Of a DNA stretch of 9,492 nucleotides, positions 1 through 6,596 are shown piece after piece. The notes under the pieces were generated by a model. That model was not told where the DNA came from, ran no database searches, and saw nothing but the letters and a program-made list of their open reading frames with translations. The stretch spans positions 1-9,492 of the forward strand of contig JAJPXW010000361.1 of assembly GCA_021205255.1 (NCBI GenBank). The letters run 5' to 3'. A program made the position numbers and the translations under genes. Source of the stretch: Burkholderiales bacterium (GTDB taxonomy: Bacteria; Pseudomonadota; Gammaproteobacteria; Burkholderiales; Burkholderiaceae_F). How positions within the stretch are numbered: position 1 is the stretch's first letter; every line of letters starts with the position of its first letter.

Positions 1-11
1 ATCCAGCTCAT
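1..11 (-). CDS. accD: Start of acetyl-CoA carboxylase carboxyltransferase beta subunit (AccD), partial
   Basis: Only three full codons and part of a fourth are inside the window: ATG at 11-9, then AGC and TGG, then AT, reading Met-Ser-Trp-(Ile or Met). AccD proteins of beta- and gammaproteobacteria characteristically begin Met-Ser-Trp followed by a hydrophobic residue, and accD directly follows trpA or trpF in many of these genomes. AccD is the zinc-binding half of the carboxyltransferase that makes malonyl-CoA for fatty acid synthesis. The ATG lies 36 nt beyond the trpA stop on the same strand. No good Shine-Dalgarno sequence precedes it; the bases just upstream are A/T-rich with only a weak GG. 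The call rests on four residues plus gene order, so it is an inference, not proof. Confidence 0.6.
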
Positions 12-47
12 AGTTTTCGGCCAGTTTTATTAGAGAAAATTTTGATT

Positions 48-851
48 TTAGCTTATTGGTGCATCCATTGCTGTTCTTATTTGTCCTAGCCACTCTTCTG
101 CTTTCTGCGGTGCTTTCTCACCAGCCTGCTGTAATTCAATGACTAGGCGACTTCCAATAATAACGCCATCGGCAATCCGCGCCATATCAGCTGCGCTTTG
201 CGCGTCCTTAATTCCAAAGCCCACGCAAATTGGTAGGGATGTGTCCTTGCGAATCTCTGGCAACTTCGATGCAACTTTTACCGCATCTGCTTTCTTTGTT
301 CCAGTGACTCCCTTGACAGTGACGTAATAGATATAGCCGCTTGCGTTATCGACAACTTCCTGAATTCTTTCCTGGGTTGAAGTTGGAGCTAAAAGATAAA
401 TCGTATCAATACCTTCGGCATGCAGTTTATCTTTCAATTCAATGCTCTCCTGAGGGGGATAGTCAACTACTAATACACCATCGACTCCGGCATCGGACGC
501 TTCTTTAACAAAAGTGTCGATTCCCATTCTTTCAATTGGGTTGGCATATCCCATAAGAACTACAGGAGTAGTGGAATTTTCACCTCGAAACTGATTGACT
601 AGATCCAACACTTTCCGCAAAGTCATACCCTTAATCAGAGCACGCTCACTAGCGTATTGAATAGTCTTTCCATCGGCCATAGGATCTGAAAACGGCACTC
701 CAAGTTCAATCACATCGGCTCCGCCTCGTACTAGAGCATGCATGATCGGCACAGTCAGAGACGGCGATGGATCGCCTGCGCAAATATAGGGTATTAATGC
801 CTTTTTATTTTCTTTTTTAAGGCGAGCAAAGCAGTTTTCAATCCTTGCCAT
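48..851 (-). CDS. trpA: Tryptophan synthase alpha subunit
   Basis: TrpA (267 aa, normal length) cleaves indole-3-glycerol phosphate to indole and glyceraldehyde-3-phosphate; the indole is channelled to TrpB in the cytoplasmic alpha2-beta2 complex. The protein is a TIM barrel. The family signature is at residues 48-61 (IELGVPFSDPMADG), with catalytic Glu49 and Asp60 at the same numbers as in E. coli. Phosphate-binding glycines are seen near residues 211-213 (VGFGI) and 234-236 (IIGSR). Residue 62 is Lys where many homologues have Pro (ADGP); this lies just outside the signature. The ATG at 851-849 is supported by an AAGGAG 7 nt upstream and by the usual short N-terminus. The gene overlaps the end of trpB by 14 nt, so the two are probably translationally coupled. 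The stop is TAA. Confidence 0.98.
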   Translation of the reverse strand: MARIENCFARLKKENKKALIPYICAGDPSPSLTVPIMHALVRGGADVIELGVPFSDPMADGKTIQYASERALIKGMTLRKVLDLVNQFRGENSTTPVVLMGYANPIERMGIDTFVKEASDAGVDGVLVVDYPPQESIELKDKLHAEGIDTIYLLAPTSTQERIQEVVDNASGYIYYVTVKGVTGTKKADAVKVASKLPEIRKDTSLPICVGFGIKDAQSAADMARIADGVIIGSRLVIELQQAGEKAPQKAEEWLGQIRTAMDAPIS

Positions 852-2055
852 GAGTTTGCTCCTTGGTTTCCTTCATGTGCTCAAATACGATATGGAGGTC
901 CTTGTCTCCGCGTCCGGAGAGATTGACAAGGATATTTTTATCTGGTGGTAACTTCTTTGCTAGCTTTAATGCATAAGCCACTGCATGACTAGATTCAAGA
1001 GCTGGAATAATGCCTTCGATTCTGCAAAGCTTATGGAAAGCCGCTAACGCTTCGTGGTCTTCAACACCCACGTACTGCGCTCGGCCAATATCATGGAGAT
1101 AGGCATGTTCTGGCCCTACACCGGGATAATCAAGTCCAGCTGAGATGGAATGGGTTGGCAGAATCTGGCCATGCTCATCTTGCATAATGTAGGTTCGATT
1201 GCCGTGCAGTACACCTGGGGAGCCCGCTTGTATGCTAGCCGCATGCTTGCCACTTGATAGTCCAAGTCCATTAGCCTCTACGCCAATTAGCTTCACGTTA
1301 TCTTTGGGAATGTAGTTATAGAAAATTCCCATTGCATTGGAGCCACCTCCAACGCAGGCAATAACATAGTCAGGATCCTTACCGATTAGCTTAGGCATTT
1401 GAACTTGGCATTCCTGGCTCACTACGGAATTGAAATCGCGCACCATGGTTGGGTAGGGGTGAGGACCGGCGACAGTACCAATAATGTAGAAAGTGTTATC
1501 TACGTTAGTGATCCAGTCACGCATGGCTTCATTAAGAGCATCCTTTAAAGTTCTTGAGCCACTTGTTACAGGTTCGACTCTAGCTCCAAGCAAATGCATT
1601 CTATTGACGTTGGCCATTTGGCGTTCGATATCGTCAGCACCCATGTACACAACGCATTCCATGCCTAGGCGAGCGGCCACTGTAGCTGCTGCTACGCCAT
1701 GCTGGCCAGCTCCGGTTTCAGCAATGATACGGGTTTTGCCCATACGCTTAGCTAGCAGTCCCTGGCCAATCGTGTTATTAATTTTATGGGCACCGGTATG
1801 GTTCAGGTCTTCTCTTTTAAGAAAAATCTGAGCGCCGCCATTTTCCTTACTTAACCTTTTACACCAATAGATAGGAGAAGGGCGACCGACAAAGTGTTCC
1901 AGTTCATACCGGAACTCCTGAATAAAGTCCGGATCGTTTTTATATTTCTCGTAGGCCTCCCTAAGTTCATTAAGTGCAGGCATGAGAGTTTCACTGGCAA
2001 AGCTTCCGCCATACGGGCCGAAATGACCCTCTTTGTCAGGAAAGTTGTATTCCAT
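838..2055 (-). CDS. trpB: Tryptophan synthase beta subunit
   Basis: TrpB (405 aa, typical for TrpB1) is the PLP enzyme that condenses indole with L-serine to make tryptophan, in complex with TrpA. The PLP-lysine motif is at residues 84-92 (LNHTGAHKI), with Lys91 as the Schiff-base lysine. The catalytic glutamate is Glu113 in AETGAGQHG. The PLP phosphate loop GGGSN is at 236-240, and the C-terminal SGRGDKD at 380-386 is also conserved. The N-terminal FGPYGGSF stretch is the usual beginning. The ATG at 2055-2053 has AGGAAA 8 nt upstream (2064-2069); a second AAGGAA (2057-2062) is only 1 nt from the ATG and too close to serve. It starts 22 nt after the trpF stop and overlaps trpA by 14 nt. The stop is TGA. 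Confidence 0.99.
   Translation of the reverse strand: MEYNFPDKEGHFGPYGGSFASETLMPALNELREAYEKYKNDPDFIQEFRYELEHFVGRPSPIYWCKRLSKENGGAQIFLKREDLNHTGAHKINNTIGQGLLAKRMGKTRIIAETGAGQHGVAAATVAARLGMECVVYMGADDIERQMANVNRMHLLGARVEPVTSGSRTLKDALNEAMRDWITNVDNTFYIIGTVAGPHPYPTMVRDFNSVVSQECQVQMPKLIGKDPDYVIACVGGGSNAMGIFYNYIPKDNVKLIGVEANGLGLSSGKHAASIQAGSPGVLHGNRTYIMQDEHGQILPTHSISAGLDYPGVGPEHAYLHDIGRAQYVGVEDHEALAAFHKLCRIEGIIPALESSHAVAYALKLAKKLPPDKNILVNLSGRGDKDLHIVFEHMKETKEQTHGKD
859..864 (-). promoter_or_regulatory. Shine-Dalgarno site of trpA inside the trpB coding region
   Basis: On the minus strand this reads AAGGAG, a near-consensus ribosome binding site, 7 nt before the trpA ATG. It lies within the last codons of trpB, 19 nt or more before the trpB stop at 840-838. 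It fixes the trpA start and shows that trpA can load ribosomes itself as well as through coupling to trpB, as expected for subunits needed in equal amounts. Confidence 0.85.
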
Positions 2056-2077
2056 ATTCCTTATTTCCTATCTAGTT

Positions 2078-2713
2078 CTAGTTGCGGCTAGCCATAGCAG
2101 AATCGGCTAACCCGACTTGTTCAATAAACTTCTTCATGCGTTCGAAATCTTTTTTTCTTGGTTCTCGTTCAACTCCCGAACACACGTCCACGGCATAGGG
2201 GCTTAGCGCTTTAATAGCATCCTGAACATTTTCAGCCGTTAAGCCTCCAGCCAAAATTATTTTTTCCGAATTATCGGATAATAGTTGCCAATTGAATGTT
2301 TTTCCACTTCCGCCCCACAATTGCGTGGGTGTATCACAAAGAAATGCCTGCGCTTGGCCATAAATACGCTTAGCTTCTTTAAGTGAATCAGCTGAATTGA
2401 TAGGTATTGCCTTAATCCACGGCCGCTTAAAGCTTGCGCAGAAGTCAGCAGGTTCCTGACCATGAAATTGCAGTAGGGCATTCGGAACAATTTCCAAGGC
2501 TTGCCTGACTAATTCTTCGTTCGGGTTCACGAAAAGCAACACTGGCGTAATGAAAGAAGGAACCGATTTAACAAGTTCTCTTAATGCATCAAGTTCCACA
2601 TAGCGCTTGGATTTTGGATAAAGAATGAATCCAACGGCATCGACGCCTAACGAGCAAGCATTTTCAATATCCTGCTTGCTACACATTCCGCACATTTTTA
2701 TTCGTGTTCTCAT
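2078..2713 (-). CDS. trpF: Phosphoribosylanthranilate isomerase
   Basis: TrpF (211 aa, normal length) performs the Amadori rearrangement of N-(5'-phosphoribosyl)anthranilate to CdRP, the third step of tryptophan synthesis. It is a stand-alone enzyme, not fused to TrpC as in E. coli. The N-terminal IKMCGM motif carries the general base Cys8. The general acid is Asp127, just before the WGGSGKTFNW loop (133-142). The phosphate site is formed by AGGLT (155-159) and DVCSGVE (176-182). In the latter, Cys178 takes the place usually held by Asn or Ser. The ATG overlaps the truA stop as ATGA (4 nt). No convincing Shine-Dalgarno sequence precedes it, so translation probably depends on ribosomes finishing truA. 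The final six or so residues (SAMASRN) look like an unconserved tail. The stop is TAG. Confidence 0.97.
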   Translation of the reverse strand: MRTRIKMCGMCSKQDIENACSLGVDAVGFILYPKSKRYVELDALRELVKSVPSFITPVLLFVNPNEELVRQALEIVPNALLQFHGQEPADFCASFKRPWIKAIPINSADSLKEAKRIYGQAQAFLCDTPTQLWGGSGKTFNWQLLSDNSEKIILAGGLTAENVQDAIKALSPYAVDVCSGVEREPRKKDFERMKKFIEQVGLADSAMASRN

Positions 2714-3495
2714 TCGTCTACCGCAAACGGACTTTTTCCTTTGTCAGGAAGTCCAAATTTTTCCGGATAACCTACTCTGCTTAAATAAAGTCCAGCAGGA
2801 TAAGATGTTGGAGCCGCCGCATCGCGGCTTTTTGCTTCCAAAACCTCCTGCATCCATTCCACAGGCCTTGCACCCGTGCCAATATACACAAGACAACCAA
2901 CTATATTTCTAACCATGTGATAGAGAAAGCCGTCCGCTTTCACGCGAATTCGAATCAATCTGCCAAATCTATCCACAGACATCTCCGAAATAGTCTTTAT
3001 AGGGGTCTTGCTTTGACAGCCGGCTGCTCGGAAGCTACTGAAATCATGTGTGCCAATTAATGAGGTTGTAGCTTCCTGCATGCGTTGCTCGTCTAACGGT
3101 CTAAATATCCATGCTGTTCTACCTGCAAGTAGAGCCGATCGCATAGGCTCATTGGCTATCCAATACTCGTAGGAGCGAGAAAAAGCAGAAAAGCGAGCGT
3201 GAAAATCATCTGGCACAATACGTGCCCAGCGAACACAGACTGTTGGTTCTAGAAATGAATTAACGCCACGCACCCAGGACTGTTCAGTCCTAATTGCCAT
3301 GGCGTCCAAATGTACAACCTGACCAGTTGCGTGCACTCCGGCATCTGTGCGACCCGCACAGACTGCCTTTACTTTTTCTTGAGTGAATTTAAAAACCGCC
3401 GCTTGTAGGACGTCCTGAACGGTGCGCCTGGAAGGTTGTGTCTGCCAACCTTCATAAGCGCAACCGTCATACTCAAGACCTAGAGCTACACGCAT
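2710..3495 (-). CDS. truA: tRNA pseudouridine(38-40) synthase
   Basis: TruA (261 aa, normal length) converts uridines 38, 39 and 40 in the anticodon arm of many tRNAs to pseudouridine. The catalytic aspartate is Asp51 in the motif AGRTDAGVHATGQ (47-59). Other family landmarks are the start MRVALGLEYDG with GWQTQP (16-21), the FHARFSA-SRSYEYWI block (98-113), and FLYHMVRNIVG (190-200). The start matches the usual TruA N-terminus, so the ATG at 3495-3493 is well placed although no clear ribosome binding site precedes it. It follows asd after only 13 nt and overlaps trpF by 4 nt, so it is probably read by coupling within the same transcript. In many beta- and gammaproteobacteria the large gene fimV separates asd and truA; here there is no room for it. 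The stop is TGA. Confidence 0.98.
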   Translation of the reverse strand: MRVALGLEYDGCAYEGWQTQPSRRTVQDVLQAAVFKFTQEKVKAVCAGRTDAGVHATGQVVHLDAMAIRTEQSWVRGVNSFLEPTVCVRWARIVPDDFHARFSAFSRSYEYWIANEPMRSALLAGRTAWIFRPLDEQRMQEATTSLIGTHDFSSFRAAGCQSKTPIKTISEMSVDRFGRLIRIRVKADGFLYHMVRNIVGCLVYIGTGARPVEWMQEVLEAKSRDAAAPTSYPAGLYLSRVGYPEKFGLPDKGKSPFAVDE

Positions 3496-3508
3496 CTGTC
3501 AAGTCAGT

Positions 3509-4645
3509 TTAATTGGCGGCCTTGTAATCCACCAAGATCCGCAACATGCGGCGCAGTGGTTCAGCGGCACCCCACAGAAGCTGATCTCCAACAGTAAAGG
3601 CACCGACATATTCTGGTCCCATATTTAGCTTATGGATTCTGCCAATTGGAACTGTCAAAGTGCCAGCAACTTTAGCTGGAGTCAGTTCATGGATAGTTTC
3701 TTCCTTGTGATTAGGAATGACTTTCACCCAATCGTTACCACCGGCGATGATCTTTTCAATATCTTCGCAGTCCATGTCTTTCTTAAGCTTGATAGTCAAG
3801 GCTTGTGAATGGCATCTTAAGGTTCCGATACGTACGCAGATTCCATCGATAGGAAGGCAACCAGTCTGTCCAATAGGTGGATAGCCAAGAATCTTATTGG
3901 CCTCGGCGCCGCCTTTCCATTCCTCACGGCTTTGGCCATTAGCCACTTCAGTATCGATCCATGGAATTAAGCTGCCAGCCAATGGGACACCAAAAGCCTT
4001 GACCGGGAACTCTGGACTGCGCATCTCTTCAGTGACCTTACGGTCAATTTCAAGAATAGAGGAACGTGGATCTTCCAGATCTTTAGCAACTACTCCATAG
4101 AGGTCACCCATCTGCTCAAGGAGTTCACGCATATTGGCTGCGCCTGCACCGCTAGCGGCCTGGTAAGTCATCGTACTAATCCACTCGATATTGCCAGTCT
4201 TAATAAGGCCGTCTAGAGCCATCAGCAACAGACTAACAGTGCAGTTGCCTCCGATATAGTCTTTCACGCCATTTCTTAGACCCTTCTGAATCACATCCAT
4301 ATTGACTGGATCCAAAACGATAATGGCATCAGGAGACATTCTTAAAGCGCTGGCCGCATCAATCCAATAGCCTTTCCAGCCTTTGTCTCTTAGGGGCTTG
4401 TAATGCGATTTTGTCCAATCGCCCCCTTGGCAAGACAAAATAACATCGCATTCGGCAAGCGAACCTAGGTCGTCCGCATCCTTTAATACAGAATCGCCAT
4501 TTGGTACTTCAGGAGCTTTACCTCCTGGGTTGCTAGTAGAGAAGAAAACAGTCTTTACTAAATCGAAATCCTTTTCTTCCTTCATTCTTGCCATCAACAC
4601 AGATCCTACCATTCCGCGGTAGCCCACCATCCCCAGTTGAAGCAT
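3509..4645 (-). CDS. asd: Aspartate-semialdehyde dehydrogenase
   Basis: Asd (378 aa) reduces beta-aspartyl phosphate to L-aspartate-4-semialdehyde with NADPH. This is the branch point to lysine, diaminopimelate for the cell wall, threonine and methionine. It belongs to the long E. coli-type family. The N-terminal Rossmann motif GMVGYRGMVGSVLM (5-18) binds NADPH. The nucleophile is Cys135 in GGNCTVSL (the same number as in E. coli), and the catalytic base is His279 in VRIGTLRCHSQ, with substrate-binding Arg272. The ATG at 4645-4643 has a strong GGAGG 7 nt upstream (4653-4657). It lies 46 nt after leuB, a gap with an 11-bp direct repeat, and 13 nt before truA. Neighbours and spacing agree with the leuB-asd-truA order of Betaproteobacteria. 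The stop is TAA. Confidence 0.98.
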   Translation of the reverse strand: MLQLGMVGYRGMVGSVLMARMKEEKDFDLVKTVFFSTSNPGGKAPEVPNGDSVLKDADDLGSLAECDVILSCQGGDWTKSHYKPLRDKGWKGYWIDAASALRMSPDAIIVLDPVNMDVIQKGLRNGVKDYIGGNCTVSLLLMALDGLIKTGNIEWISTMTYQAASGAGAANMRELLEQMGDLYGVVAKDLEDPRSSILEIDRKVTEEMRSPEFPVKAFGVPLAGSLIPWIDTEVANGQSREEWKGGAEANKILGYPPIGQTGCLPIDGICVRIGTLRCHSQALTIKLKKDMDCEDIEKIIAGGNDWVKVIPNHKEETIHELTPAKVAGTLTVPIGRIHKLNMGPEYVGAFTVGDQLLWGAAEPLRRMLRILVDYKAAN

Positions 4646-4663
4646 TGATAATCCTCCGAGATG

Positions 4664-4690
4664 AGATAACTAAACTAATAGATAACTAAA
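4664..4690. repeat. 11-bp tandem direct repeat in the leuB-asd gap
   Basis: The plus strand has AGATAACTAAA exactly twice, at 4664-4674 and 4680-4690, separated by CTAAT (period 16 bp). It fills most of the 46-nt gap between leuB and asd, directly upstream of the asd Shine-Dalgarno site. The repeat is plain in the sequence. Whether it is a protein-binding site, a slippage product or part of a promoter cannot be told; no good sigma-70 hexamer pair fits it. Confidence 0.8.
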
Positions 4691-4691
4691 A

Positions 4692-5765
4692 CTATAAAGC
4701 GGCTTTTACGGCATCGCCCATTTCCGAACAACTGACTTTCTTGCAGCCTTCACTCCAGATATCAACTGTCCTATATCCTTGTGCCAATACCTTCTTCACC
4801 GCATTTTCAATCTGAAGCGCTTTTTCAGGCATATCTAAAGAATAACGGAGCATCATGGCCGCTGACAAGATTTGAGCAATTGGATTAGCAATGTTCTTGC
4901 CTGCAATGTCAGGAGCTGACCCATGAGAAGGTTCGTAAAGTCCCTGCTTTCTATCATTTAAAGCAGCCGAGGCAAGCATTCCGATAGAACCAGTTAACAT
5001 AGCCGCTTCGTCAGATAGGATGTCGCCAAAGAGGTTACCCGTCACTAAAACATCGAGTTTCTTCGGTGCTCTAACAAGTTGCATGGCAGCGTTATCGACA
5101 TACATCTGGTCAAATTCAACTTCTGGATATTCTTTAGAGATCCTAGTCATCACATCACGCCAAACTTGGCTAGTTTCCAGAACATTTGCTTTATCTACGC
5201 TAGTCAGATGTTTGGATCTTCCCATCGCAGCTTTAAATGCAACATGCGCAATTCTTTCAATTTCAGGCACTGAATAGCGCATAGTATCGAACCCTTCTAA
5301 AGCCCCTTCGAAAGGGCCGTCCGGGCATTGCCTTCTGCCACGTGGCTTACCAAAATAAACATCGCCAGTTAGCTCGCGAACAATAAGAAGATCTAATCCT
5401 GAAACGACTTCTGGCTTAAGGGTGGAGGCATTAGTCAATTCCGGATAGCAAATAGCTGGACGCAAATTCACAAAGAGGCCAAGCGCTTTTCTAAGACCAA
5501 GAATGGCCTGCTCCGGCCGTAGCGATCTTTCCAAGTGGTCGTACTTGAAATCTCCGACTGCGCCAAAGAGTACCGCATCACTTTCTTTTGCTAACTTTAA
5601 AGTTTTTTCCGGCAATGGATGGCCTGTAGCCGCATAAGCGACGCCACCGACTAATCCTTCTTCAAAAGTTAGGTCGAGGTTCATGGCTTTCAGTACCTTA
5701 ATAGCCTGATCCATGATTTCCTGGCCAATTCCATCGCCGGCCAGGACGGCAATCTTCTTTGTCAT
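4692..5765 (-). CDS. leuB: 3-isopropylmalate dehydrogenase
   Basis: LeuB (357 aa, normal length) oxidatively decarboxylates (2R,3S)-3-isopropylmalate with NAD+, giving the 2-ketoisocaproate precursor of leucine. It is a cytoplasmic, Mg2+-dependent homodimer of the isocitrate/isopropylmalate dehydrogenase family. The N-terminal AVLAGDGIG (6-14) and the substrate arginines Arg92, Arg102 and Arg130 are present. The catalytic pair is Tyr137 (TGDVYFG) and Lys192 (VDKANVL), with metal aspartates Asp224, Asp248 and Asp252. The family signature NLFGDILSDEAAMLTGSIG is at 244-262 and the NAD-binding stretch YEPSHGSAPDIAGK at 277-290. The start ATG at 5765-5763 has GAGGA about 10 nt upstream (5776-5780), and a TAG directly before it excludes a longer in-frame form. 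It is preceded by a 172-nt gap after leuD, so it may have its own promoter. The stop is TAG. Confidence 0.99.
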   Translation of the reverse strand: MTKKIAVLAGDGIGQEIMDQAIKVLKAMNLDLTFEEGLVGGVAYAATGHPLPEKTLKLAKESDAVLFGAVGDFKYDHLERSLRPEQAILGLRKALGLFVNLRPAICYPELTNASTLKPEVVSGLDLLIVRELTGDVYFGKPRGRRQCPDGPFEGALEGFDTMRYSVPEIERIAHVAFKAAMGRSKHLTSVDKANVLETSQVWRDVMTRISKEYPEVEFDQMYVDNAAMQLVRAPKKLDVLVTGNLFGDILSDEAAMLTGSIGMLASAALNDRKQGLYEPSHGSAPDIAGKNIANPIAQILSAAMMLRYSLDMPEKALQIENAVKKVLAQGYRTVDIWSEGCKKVSCSEMGDAVKAAL

Positions 5766-5937
5766 CTATGTTCTTTCCTCTATATTCATTAAATCGTGTT
5801 TTGTCTCAAAATTTCCACAAAAGTTTTATTTCTAAAAGCCTAATGCGTTGAAAGCTTTAAATAAGTGGCTACTTTAATTCACTGAGAATGGAAAACCGAG
5901 AATCAAGAAACAGAAACGAAAAATCAAGACCTCTAAG
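5766..5937. other. leuD-leuB intergenic region, A/T-rich, no gene recognised
   Basis: At 172 nt this is the longest gap within the biosynthetic cluster. It holds no credible ORF. The part next to leuD is pyrimidine-rich on the transcribed (minus) sense, with TCTTGATT occurring twice 21 bp apart (plus strand AATCAAGA at 5901-5908 and 5922-5929). Nearer leuB there is a loose dyad, TTTTGT-N12-ACAAAA on the minus strand. There is no hairpin-plus-T-run terminator, so readthrough from leuD is possible. Several A/T-rich -10-like strings exist but none has a good -35 partner at 16-18 nt, so I do not name a promoter. Confidence 0.6.
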
Positions 5938-6585
5938 TTATTGAAGTGTCTTAACAAGCCATGGTTTTTCAGCTAGACGCTTATCTTCAAACGCCTTAAT
6001 TTCGTCCTTGTGCTGCAAAGTGATGCCAATATCATCGAGTCCATTAAGTAAGCAATGCCGTCTGAATTCCGGAACTTCAAATTTATGTTCAGTTCCATCC
6101 GGCTCAATCACAACGCTTCGATTCAAATCAACAGTCAGCTCGTAGCCATCATTGGATTCAGTTTCTTTAAATAGCTTATCGACAACTTCTTCCGGAAGAA
6201 CTACTGGAAGAAGGCCGTTCTTAAAACTATTGTTATAGAAAATATCGGCAAAGCTTGGTGCAATTACTGTTCTGAAGCCATATTGCGTCAACGCCCAAGG
6301 AGCATGCTCGCGAGATGAGCCACACCCAAAATTCTTACGGGCAAGCAAAATTTTTGCATCCTTATGCCTTGGCTTATTTAGCACAAAGTCTGGATTTGGA
6401 ATCCTTGAAGCCGGATCCTTTCCTGGTTCACCTTTATCTAGGTAGCGCCATTCATCAAAAAGATTTGGTCCATACCCAGTTTTGAAAATGGACTTAAGAA
6501 ACTGCTTTGGAATAATGGCGTCAGTATCAACGTTAGACCTATCCAAAGGGGCAACAATGCCTTTTACGACTGTGAACTTTTCCAT
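5938..6585 (-). CDS. leuD: 3-isopropylmalate dehydratase small subunit
   Basis: LeuD (215 aa, the usual size for proteobacterial LeuD) is the swivelling-domain subunit of isopropylmalate isomerase. With LeuC it converts 2-isopropylmalate to 3-isopropylmalate through an isopropylmaleate intermediate. The N-terminal GIVAPLDRSNVDTDAIIPKQFLK region (9-31) and the substrate-loop motif NFGCGSSREHAPWAL (85-99) are both intact. FADIFYNNSFKNGLLPVVL near the middle is typical of the aconitase C-terminal (swivel) fold. The ATG at 6585-6583 has a strong AAGGAG 5 nt upstream, and the N-terminus fits homologues. The gene starts 10 nt after leuC, so the two subunits are surely coexpressed. The downstream gap to leuB is 172 nt. 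The stop is TAA. Confidence 0.99.
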   Translation of the reverse strand: MEKFTVVKGIVAPLDRSNVDTDAIIPKQFLKSIFKTGYGPNLFDEWRYLDKGEPGKDPASRIPNPDFVLNKPRHKDAKILLARKNFGCGSSREHAPWALTQYGFRTVIAPSFADIFYNNSFKNGLLPVVLPEEVVDKLFKETESNDGYELTVDLNRSVVIEPDGTEHKFEVPEFRRHCLLNGLDDIGITLQHKDEIKAFEDKRLAEKPWLVKTLQ

Positions 6586-6590
6586 TTCCG

Positions 6591-6596
6591 CTCCTT
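6591..6596 (-). promoter_or_regulatory. Shine-Dalgarno site of leuD touching the leuC stop codon
   Basis: The minus strand reads TGA-AGGAG, where the last A of the leuC stop (6598-6596) is the first A of AAGGAG. The site is 5 nt before the leuD ATG. A ribosome ending leuC therefore sits on the leuD loading site, which favours coupled, balanced synthesis of the two isomerase subunits. Confidence 0.85.

Noticed and set aside
1493..1831. 112-codon plus-strand ORF opposite trpB
   Set aside because: It is antisense to the conserved PLP-lysine and Glu113 region of trpB, has no ribosome binding site I can support and no recognisable motif; a shadow of a strongly constrained gene.
2257..2490. 77-codon minus-strand ORF inside trpF in another frame
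   Set aside because: It lies wholly within the intact trpF gene and has no motif or ribosome binding site; trpF shows all catalytic residues in its own frame.
5766..5789. Seven-codon minus-strand ORF (MNIEERT) ending directly before the leuB ATG, as a leader peptide
   Set aside because: It has no leucine codons, overlaps the leuB Shine-Dalgarno site, and no attenuator hairpin follows; its TAG only shows that leuB cannot start further upstream in frame.
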